Shown here: piece by piece, positions 7,208 to 12,844 of the stretch
How the letters are laid out: every line of letters begins with the position of its first letter
How positions within the stretch are numbered: the first letter of the stretch is position 1
Assembly (NCBI GenBank): GCA_021778575.1
Contig: JAJYCH010000053.1
Span: forward strand, 1-12,844
DNA: 12,844 nt
Reading direction: 5' to 3'
Origin: Planctomycetota bacterium
GTDB lineage: Bacteria; Planctomycetota; Planctomycetia; Isosphaerales; Isosphaeraceae
Position numbers and translations under genes: made by a program
Notes under the pieces: generated by a model
Told to the model about the DNA's origin: nothing
The model's database searches: none
What the model saw: the letters and a program-made list of their open reading frames with translations, nothing else

Positions 7208-8371
7208 ATGAAGATCGTCCATATTATCACGCGACTGATCCTTGGCGGTGCGCAGGAAAATACGTTGTTGACCGTCGATGGCTTGCATCATCGCTGGCAC
7301 GACGACGTGACCTTGATCACCGGACCGGCCGAGGGGCCGGAAGGCGATCTGTTCGAGCGGGCACGCCAGCGCGGGCTCAAGGTCGAGGTGATGCCCGAAC
7401 TGGTTCGAGCTATCCGCCCGGCGACCGACTTCCGAGCCTATCAGGCCCTCCGAAAATCGATTCGTCGGCTCCAACCCGAGGTGGTCCATACCCATAGCTC
7501 GAAGGCGGGGATCGTCGGCCGGGCGGCGGCCTGGGACGAAAAAGTTCCCGCCGTCGTTCATACGATCCACGGCCTGCCGTTTGGACCGTCCGAATCAGCG
7601 ATCCGCAACCGACTCTATATCGGACTTGAACGCTGGGCCGCCCGTCGTTGTCATGCGATCGTCGGCGTCTGCAACGCCATGGTCGAGCAAGCCCTGGCCG
7701 AGAAGGTTGGCAGTCCTCATCAGTACTGGACCGTTTATAGCGGGATGGATGTCGACGCCTTCCTGAATCCGCCTCGCTCCCGGTCCGTGGTCCGCCGTGA
7801 GCTTGGCTTGCTCGACGATCAGGTTGCTTTCGGGACCGTCGCCCGCCTCTTCGAACGGAAAGGGCATGACGACATTCTCGAAGCGGCCCCGGCGATCCTC
7901 AAGGCGAATCCCAAGGTTCGCTTCGTCTTCATTGGCGACGGGATTCTCCGCGACCGGCTGATGGCGGACGCCGAACGCCTGGGTGTCCGACACGCGTTTC
8001 ACTTTACCGGGCTTGTCCCACCCGACAAGATTCCCGAACTTCTGGGAGCACTGGACGCCGTGGTCCATCCCAGCCTTCGCGAGGGGCTGGCCCGGGTCTT
8101 GCCGCAAGCCTTGCTCGTCGGCCGACCGGTGATCAGTTACGACGTCGATGGCGCGAAGGAAGTCGTCTTGCCCGAGACCGGGATTCTCCTACCGCCGCGA
8201 TCGATCGCCGGACTGAGAAATGCGGTGCTCCGGCTGGCCGCCGACCCGATTCTCCGGAGCTTCATGGGGCAGGAAGGTCGTCGGCGGTTCGCCGACCAGT
8301 TCCGTCACGAGACGATGACGACCCAGCTTCGGTCGCTCTACACGAACCTCCTCGAACGTCGACCGGGTTGA
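7208..8371 (+). CDS. Family 4 glycosyltransferase (GT-B fold)
   Basis: A 387-residue cytoplasmic or membrane-associated retaining glycosyltransferase that would move a sugar from a nucleotide-sugar donor to an envelope lipid or glycan; the actual substrates cannot be read from sequence. ATG 7208 follows gaaggg at good spacing; a TTG lies just before it. The N-terminal Rossmann half begins MKIVHIITRLILGGAQ with the Gly-rich acceptor loop, then HTHSSKAGIVGR near residue 100. The C-terminal donor half shows GTVARLFERKGHD, VRFVFIGDG and HPSLREGLARVLPQAL. The second acidic residue of the EX7E motif is Gln: E292 is followed at Q300. Some GT4 subgroups tolerate this. It is the third gene of the asd-truA operon, 12 nt after truA. 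Its last 183 bp overlap the convergent membrane glycosyltransferase gene; the C-terminal helix here (RRRFADQFRHETMTTQLRSLY) looks like genuine GT4 sequence. Confidence 0.9.
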   Translation: MKIVHIITRLILGGAQENTLLTVDGLHHRWHDDVTLITGPAEGPEGDLFERARQRGLKVEVMPELVRAIRPATDFRAYQALRKSIRRLQPEVVHTHSSKAGIVGRAAAWDEKVPAVVHTIHGLPFGPSESAIRNRLYIGLERWAARRCHAIVGVCNAMVEQALAEKVGSPHQYWTVYSGMDVDAFLNPPRSRSVVRRELGLLDDQVAFGTVARLFERKGHDDILEAAPAILKANPKVRFVFIGDGILRDRLMADAERLGVRHAFHFTGLVPPDKIPELLGALDAVVHPSLREGLARVLPQALLVGRPVISYDVDGAKEVVLPETGILLPPRSIAGLRNAVLRLAADPILRSFMGQEGRRRFADQFRHETMTTQLRSLYTNLLERRPG

Positions 8372-10036
8372 GTGGCCCGCCTCGACGACCGCGAACTCCA
8401 GTTCCTGAACCGATCCTTTATTCGTATTGAAGCCCGAGATCGGTTCGATCACCTGGATCGAAAACCGAGAATCCGCCCGGATCGCGACGACCTCGGACTT
8501 CAGAAGCGGCACCAGGATCGGCCCCTGTCGTCTCACCTCGTCGGCCATCTCGTCGTAGCCTCGGACGTCGCAAGCCGGGTGCCCGAGCGCGTAGACCAGT
8601 CCCGGCTCCTGGAAGGTCATCATCGCCGGTCGGACCCCCTGCTCTTTCGCCAGGATGTCGAGCCGTTCGCCGACCACTCGCGAGAACCGGTACGGCTCGG
8701 CCGCCGGCAGGAACCAGGCGCCAAACGAAGCCATCACCAGCGCCCAGGTCACGACCAGACCCCTCGCGGCGATCATCGGCCGCTGGCGGTTGACGCCCAT
8801 CCGAGCCAGCAAGGTTCCGACGGTGAGGATCAGACCCATCGCCAGGAGCGGGTCCCGTAACGGCCGAGGAACAAACCACAATCCCGCACCCATCAGAATC
8901 AAGGCCCCGCCACAACCGACCACGCCCAGCAGTCGAGCGGCCACTCGGCCGAGCGGCCAGTCCCGGAGGACGCCTCCTTGCCGAACCACTTCACTGATCA
9001 GCCAGGCCACCAGGATCGCGCAGGCGGGAAAGCTGGGTAAATAGTAGTGGATCAATTTCGTTCCGAAGCATTCGAGAATCAGCCAGGGACCGACGATCCA
9101 GCCGAGCAGGAAACCAAACATCGGCGAGCTTCGCCGGAGCCGCCAGCCCGCGACGATCGCCGTCGGTAGAAAGACCGACCACGGATAAAACAAGGGGACG
9201 GCCAGGACCGGATAATAACCGGGGAAACCGCCGTGATGCTCCATCCCCGACTGAAGGCGCTGGACGATCTGCGTCTCGACGGCGAACCGGAAGAACTCGC
9301 CCCGAGAGAGCCAGCCAACCGCCACGAACCAGGGGGCAGTCAAAATTGTGAAACAGACCAGACCCGACCGCCATCGGAGCCTCGACCAGCAGGCCGTCGG
9401 TCCCCCCCACCACCACGAGATCAATCCCGAGGCCGCAATGAACGCCGGGCCGACCGGCCCTTTGAGCAGGACCATAAACCCCAGGATTCCCCAGAATCCC
9501 AGGGCGAGAAATCGCGAATCACGCTGAGAGAGTCGCCAGAGACAGGCCTGAGCCGCGACGACCAGGGCGGCGAGCGTCGCGTCGGTTGTCGCCAACTTCG
9601 ATTCGGCGACCATGATCGGCACCGTCGCCAGAGCCAGTGCCGCGAGAAACCCGACCTGGCGGCCGACGACGTCTCGCCCCAACCGGAGTGTCAGTAAACA
9701 GGTGGCCGCCCCCGCGAAGGCCGAAACCAGCCGAGCCCCGAATGGATTATCGCCCCCCAGCGCATAACCCGCCCGCATGAGCCAGTAGATCAGGATCGGC
9801 TTGTGATAGCGGGGCTGGCCGTTGAACGTGGGAAAGAGCCAGTCGCCACGATCACGCATCTCCCGGGTACAGGTCGCGTAACGGGGCTCATCCCGATCCC
9901 AGAGACCTACTCGGCCATTCCCAGCCAGGTTCAGACCGAGAGCCAATCCCAGGATCAGCACGGATTCCCAGACCAGATGGCCGCCATCCGGCCGTTCGAG
10001 CGGGGAATTCGGCTGCGTGATTGGTTCCAAGATCAC
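8189..10036 (-). CDS. ArnT/PMT-type polytopic membrane glycosyltransferase
   Basis: A 615-residue integral membrane protein of the GT39/GT83 (dolichyl- or undecaprenyl-phosphate sugar) type, which transfers a sugar from a lipid phosphate carrier to lipid or protein on the outer face of the membrane. GTG 10036 is chosen because gggaggt lies 6-7 nt upstream; the frame continues to 10141 without a better start. Helix 1 (VLILGLALGLNLAG) is followed by GLWDRDEPRYA with the acidic pair D49-E50 of the first extracytoplasmic loop, then NGQPRYHKPILIYWLM (ArnT-like lysine) and ESKLATTDATLAAL, all hallmarks of the family. About eleven hydrophobic helices run to residue 450, followed by a soluble C-terminal region. 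The last 60 residues (from TRSTFEEVRVERPK) are Arg/Pro-rich, lie wholly antisense to the GT4 gene, and look like a read-through extension. Glycan target unknown. Confidence 0.9.
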   Translation of the reverse strand: MILEPITQPNSPLERPDGGHLVWESVLILGLALGLNLAGNGRVGLWDRDEPRYATCTREMRDRGDWLFPTFNGQPRYHKPILIYWLMRAGYALGGDNPFGARLVSAFAGAATCLLTLRLGRDVVGRQVGFLAALALATVPIMVAESKLATTDATLAALVVAAQACLWRLSQRDSRFLALGFWGILGFMVLLKGPVGPAFIAASGLISWWWGGPTACWSRLRWRSGLVCFTILTAPWFVAVGWLSRGEFFRFAVETQIVQRLQSGMEHHGGFPGYYPVLAVPLFYPWSVFLPTAIVAGWRLRRSSPMFGFLLGWIVGPWLILECFGTKLIHYYLPSFPACAILVAWLISEVVRQGGVLRDWPLGRVAARLLGVVGCGGALILMGAGLWFVPRPLRDPLLAMGLILTVGTLLARMGVNRQRPMIAARGLVVTWALVMASFGAWFLPAAEPYRFSRVVGERLDILAKEQGVRPAMMTFQEPGLVYALGHPACDVRGYDEMADEVRRQGPILVPLLKSEVVAIRADSRFSIQVIEPISGFNTNKGSVQELEFAVVEAGHSTRSTFEEVRVERPKLGRHRLVTELVGEPPTTFLPHEAPENRVGGQPEHRISQSGDRSRR

Positions 10037-10040
10037 CGAG

Positions 10041-10050
10041 GCACCTCCCT
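10041..10050 (-). promoter_or_regulatory. Ribosome binding site fixing the membrane glycosyltransferase start
   Basis: On the minus strand this reads agggaggtgc, a near-perfect Shine-Dalgarno sequence 6 nt before GTG 10036. It argues against the longer reading that would begin at TTG 10141. Confidence 0.65.
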
Positions 10051-10090
10051 GGTTTCCTGGTCCCACCGTTCCGTCGGCGGCCGAGACGAC

Positions 10091-10096
10091 TATAAT
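10091..10096 (+). promoter_or_regulatory. Perfect TATAAT -10 box, candidate promoter of the radical-SAM-like gene
   Basis: TATAAT matches the -10 consensus at all six positions and lies 78 bp before the chosen ATG at 10169, in the short gap between divergent genes. The -35 position (near 10068) has no good match, so an extended or activator-dependent promoter is possible. The predicted leader is about 65 nt. Confidence 0.4.
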
Positions 10097-10168
10097 CCTT
10101 TCGGCCGGATCTGGTGAACCGCAACAGATCAACTCGCACAAACGACTTGCTTGATAGGAATGTTCGTG

Positions 10169-11485
10169 ATGGCACAGTTGACCGAAGCTGCCTGTCTTCT
10201 CCAGTCCGGGGCGATGTACCCGCGCCGAATCGGTTTGCGGACCCGATCGGGTGCGGACATTTTCGCGGGAGTCAAACCGGGCGGGGTTTCGGTTTATTTC
10301 GGCGACTCACCGATTTATCACTTCGACCTCGACGGTCGCTGGCAGCGGGCTTTTGTGGGAGAAGCTCACTTTCTCAAAGGTCTCGACTCGATCGTCCACT
10401 CGATCGATCGCGAGCGCGAGGGGATCGCGATGGTCCTCCGTCGCCGGACCTTACCGTTCGGTCAGGCTGTCGATCTGGATGCGTCGATCCGGACAATGGC
10501 ACTCGACCTGATCGACGACCTCGACTCGGGAAGTCTGGAGTTCGTGCCGGTTCCCGACCGGGCGCGTCCCTTACAGGTCGATGAATTCCGAACGTTTCTC
10601 GATCGCGTGGCCGGCTGGGACTCGACCGCCTGGTTTGCGCATCGCGAGCGTTATCTGGGCACTTATGGACCGATGCCGTTCCTGCCGCCGGATTGTCCGG
10701 GTGCGCTGGTCGTTCAGGCGTCGCTGGGCCATTCCGGCGGTCGGGCCTTTGGCCGGGCCCGTCCGTTTGAGCATTACCTCCGATCCCCGAAGGAATTCGA
10801 TGAACATTGCCAGGCCGTGAAGCGACTTGTCGGGCGTCGGCTGAGCCAATTTAACCGGATCTTCCTGGCCGGGGCCGACGTCCTCCATCAGCCGATCACG
10901 GTTCTTGAGGCTTACTTCGACCGATTGTGGACGCATTTTGTCGCGGAACCCCCCATTCCCACGGGCGAAACCCAGTGGGATGAGTTCCAGCCGTCGAAAT
11001 TGCCGGTTCAGGTCATGCTCGACGACTTGAACGGACCTCTGCCCGGTCCCGACGACTGGCGTCGGCTGGCTCGGGCGGGTCTGACCCGGGTCACGATCGG
11101 TGTCGAGTCGGGTGACTCCATGATTCGATCGACTTATGGCAAGACCTGGACCAACGACTCGCTCCGATCCGCGATCGACCAGATCCATCAGGCCGGAATC
11201 AGCGTGGGACTGATCTTGCTCGTTGGCGTGGGGGGGCGATCAGTGGCGGAATCGCATCTGGCCGCGACCCTGGCGATGCTGGAGATTCTGCCTCTTGGTG
11301 GTGAGGATCTGGTGACGCTGGTGGATGCCCGGAGTCTCGACGCGTCGCCCCTCGACGAACGACTCCCATTGACCGACGGGGAGGTAGAAAGCGAGATCCA
11401 GCGGCTGAAAGCCTGGCGATCGGGCGGTGGACCCTCGAAACGGCCCAAGGTCGTCGCTTACAATCCGGACAAACAACCGGGCTGA
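10169..11485 (+). CDS. Radical-SAM-fold protein lacking the 4Fe-4S cysteines
   Basis: A 438-residue protein. ATG 10169 is chosen (MAQLTEAACLL) because aggaa lies about 9 nt upstream; ATG 10160 and TTG 10151 are alternatives. The centre and C-terminal half resemble radical SAM proteins of the Elp3/YgiQ-like type: a strand entering a loop VVQASLGHSGGRAFGRA, then RIFLAGADVLHQPITVLEAYFD, LARAGLTRVTIGVESGD (E313-S314-G315), and AGISVGLILLVGVGG (to G356). In working members the loop would read like GCxxxxCxxC; here the three positions are His188, Ala193 and Arg196. The whole protein has only three cysteines (9, 176, 214), none suitably spaced. It is therefore probably unable to bind the radical-generating cluster: a pseudoenzyme or repurposed barrel. 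The first 150 residues form an N-terminal domain I do not recognise. The next gene starts 39 bp downstream on the same strand. Confidence 0.75.
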   Translation: MAQLTEAACLLQSGAMYPRRIGLRTRSGADIFAGVKPGGVSVYFGDSPIYHFDLDGRWQRAFVGEAHFLKGLDSIVHSIDREREGIAMVLRRRTLPFGQAVDLDASIRTMALDLIDDLDSGSLEFVPVPDRARPLQVDEFRTFLDRVAGWDSTAWFAHRERYLGTYGPMPFLPPDCPGALVVQASLGHSGGRAFGRARPFEHYLRSPKEFDEHCQAVKRLVGRRLSQFNRIFLAGADVLHQPITVLEAYFDRLWTHFVAEPPIPTGETQWDEFQPSKLPVQVMLDDLNGPLPGPDDWRRLARAGLTRVTIGVESGDSMIRSTYGKTWTNDSLRSAIDQIHQAGISVGLILLVGVGGRSVAESHLAATLAMLEILPLGGEDLVTLVDARSLDASPLDERLPLTDGEVESEIQRLKAWRSGGGPSKRPKVVAYNPDKQPG

Positions 11486-11524
11486 ATTCCGGTTTGCGCT
11501 GGCTTTGGGGCGAAGGGGCCGATC

Positions 11525-12331
11525 ATGCACGGGAAAATCACGACGATCCTGGTCGCTCTGTCCCTGGTTGTCGTGACGCCGACGCATGCGGACGGTCCGG
11601 CCCCGGTTCCGGCCGATTTCAAGCTCCGGATCGCCTCTTACGGGCTCGACCCCAAGCCCGTTTATACCGAGGAAGTCGTGATCCGCGCCGGCAAGATCTA
11701 TGTTTTTCCGTCGAACGTGAAGGAAGTCACGGTCATCGATCCCGCGCGATCCACGCTGGACATCGTTGACGTCGGCAGGCGGTGCCAGTGCGAGGTGACA
11801 TTCGCGACGCTTGATCAGGCGATGGTCAAGATCGGCAGGTCGCTGGTGGAAGCGGCCGAGAAGCTTGAGAAACAAGGCGGCAAGGCTCGAATCGTCGAGG
11901 CGAAGATGGCTCGGGATCTCTTCGAGACGAAGCCCGAGGTGACTTTCGACCTGGAACGAAAACGGCTCCTGATCAAAACTCCGGTCGCCGACATCGATGC
12001 CATCGGCGAACCCGAGACCGACCTGGCCCGACTGGCCTTGATCGATTCCGCGATCGTCAACATCGCCCGGCTTGGGGCCTATCGCTCGCCTGACGACCTG
12101 CCGCCGTTCCTCGAACTCCGGACGCTCGCCGAGATGACCGGCGCCCGCAAGCTCCGGCCGACTTCAATTACCTATCTCTACCGCCTCGCCGGTCCGCCGC
12201 AAAAGATGCGACGAACCTATCAGGTTGTCCCGACTCTGACCGATCGGGAGATCGAGGCCATCCAGCGAATTAACAAACTCCGCGAGGTCGTGCCGAGCCT
12301 ACGCTACGATCAGTTCCGGCTTGATCGCTAG
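11525..12331 (+). CDS. Secreted protein of unknown function
   Basis: A 268-residue product with a clear Sec signal peptide: basic MHGK, hydrophobic ITTILVALSLVVV and a likely cleavage after THA at residue 22. ATG 11525 is supported by gaagggg 6 nt upstream. The mature part has a beta-rich opening (KIYVFPSNVKEVTVIDPARSTLDIVDVG), a CQC pair at 87-89, a helical charged middle (VKIGRSLVEAAEKLEKQGGKARIVEAKMARDLFE), a second beta section (EVTFDLERKRLLIKTPV) and a helical tail. I do not recognise a family or any catalytic motif; it may be a planctomycete-specific envelope protein. It follows the radical-SAM-like gene by 39 bp and is probably cotranscribed with it. Its stop is only 4 bp from the stop of the convergent permease gene, with no room for a dedicated terminator. 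Confidence 0.8.
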   Translation: MHGKITTILVALSLVVVTPTHADGPAPVPADFKLRIASYGLDPKPVYTEEVVIRAGKIYVFPSNVKEVTVIDPARSTLDIVDVGRRCQCEVTFATLDQAMVKIGRSLVEAAEKLEKQGGKARIVEAKMARDLFETKPEVTFDLERKRLLIKTPVADIDAIGEPETDLARLALIDSAIVNIARLGAYRSPDDLPPFLELRTLAEMTGARKLRPTSITYLYRLAGPPQKMRRTYQVVPTLTDREIEAIQRINKLREVVPSLRYDQFRLDR

Positions 12332-12335
12332 TCGA

Positions 12336-12844
12336 TTAGCTTCCGGCGGGCAAGTCGCGATTGATGAAGTAGAAAAAGCCGATTGCGACGCCGAGAAATC
12401 CGATCAGCCCGAGCACCGCGACATTGAAAACAAAAGTCTCGCCGGTCGTGACGACCTCGATCAGTCGACAGGCCCGGAAGATCGAGAACCGGTCTATCAC
12501 CTTGTATTCTTCGGCGATCGTGGGGGCGTTGGCGATGACGTGGGCGAGGTAGGCCGCGATCGTCGCGACCGAGCCGATCATGACCGGCCGCCAGCGGACG
12601 ATGTCGATCCCGGCGATCAGGAAAGTATACCCGTAGATTGCCCAGCCGAGCGCCGCGAGATTCACGATCGGCTTGAGTAGAATTGTCACCGATGGCGGGG
12701 AACGCAAGAGATTGAAATGAGCGCTCGCCAGGCTCCCCGCGAGCATCGCCGCTCCGATCACGATAAATCCGAGCAGACCAACAATGAGATGTGTCAAAGC
12801 ATAGGTCGAGCGGCGGACCGGTCGCGACATGATCAGGTCCATCG
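12336..12844 (-). CDS. ABC-2-type transporter permease, C-terminal part (5' end outside window)
   Basis: The minus-strand frame is open to the right edge, so the ATG at 12842 is probably internal and the N-terminal half is missing. The visible 168 residues begin DLIMSRPVRRSTYALTHL, which matches the cytoplasmic segment that precedes the second membrane group in ABC-2 permeases (typically LLxxPVSRxxxLLxK). Four hydrophobic helices follow (IVGLLGFIVIGAAMLAG; PIVNLAALGWAIYGYTFLIAGI; PVMIGSVATIAAYLAHVIA; FVFNVAVLGLIGFLGVAIGFFYF). The end, FINRDLPAGS, fits the (F/Y)xxRDLP signature common at the C-terminus of these proteins. Such permeases pair with a separate ATPase, often encoded upstream, which here would be outside the window. 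Substrate unknown. Confidence 0.75.
   Translation of the reverse strand, partial: MDLIMSRPVRRSTYALTHLIVGLLGFIVIGAAMLAGSLASAHFNLLRSPPSVTILLKPIVNLAALGWAIYGYTFLIAGIDIVRWRPVMIGSVATIAAYLAHVIANAPTIAEEYKVIDRFSIFRACRLIEVVTTGETFVFNVAVLGLIGFLGVAIGFFYFINRDLPAGS

Noticed and set aside
6272..7570. 432-residue minus-strand open frame
   Set aside because: Spans antisense to parts of asd, truA and the GT4 gene; a real gene would not be expected to mirror three others.
8372..8860. Plus-strand open frame directly after the GT4 stop
   Set aside because: Antisense to the membrane glycosyltransferase, whose strand encodes proper membrane helices and family motifs.

Overview
The window looks like an ordinary chromosomal stretch from a high-GC planctomycete, most likely of the Isosphaeraceae/Gemmatales type. 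The support is the N-terminal LEERQLLSA motif of a large surface protein (the planctomycete extracellular-protein signature), frequent GTG/TTG starts, short mixed operons, and several secreted or tail-anchored proteins without close textbook relatives. I see no tRNA, rRNA, CRISPR array, insertion sequence or phage gene. The genus is an inference.

Layout, left to right. The left edge cuts into a plus-strand gene for a LolA-like-fold envelope protein with a C-terminal membrane anchor. Next is purD (glycinamide ribonucleotide synthetase), which ends at a strong 14-bp hairpin. A convergent minus-strand gene encodes a 548-residue exported surface protein. A 329-bp divergent intergenic region separates it from a small winged-HTH protein resembling the DNA-binding half of WYL regulators; a perfect inverted repeat lies just before that gene. 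A compact plus-strand operon follows: asd (aspartate-semialdehyde dehydrogenase), truA (tRNA pseudouridine synthase) and a GT4 glycosyltransferase. The 3' end of the GT4 gene overlaps by 183 bp the 3' end of a convergent minus-strand gene for an ArnT/PMT-type membrane glycosyltransferase. Divergent from that, with a perfect TATAAT in the gap, is a plus-strand pair: a radical-SAM-fold protein without its cluster cysteines and a secreted protein of unknown function. The right edge cuts into a minus-strand ABC-2-type permease.

How the genes relate. purD, asd and truA are housekeeping genes for purine, Asp-family amino acid/peptidoglycan precursor and tRNA modification pathways. The two glycosyltransferases suggest envelope glycan synthesis: GT4 acts on the cytoplasmic side and the GT39/83-type enzyme would use lipid-linked sugars on the outer side. 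No single pathway ties the window together.

Two observations stand out. First, PurD is about 75 residues too long because a 70-residue segment, roughly the ATP-grasp lid (B) subdomain, is tandemly duplicated; the first copy has lost its glycine-rich loop. Second, a radical-SAM-type protein keeps the barrel signatures but has His/Ala/Arg where the three 4Fe-4S cysteines belong. I find no convincing new multi-gene system; the novelty is at the level of single proteins.
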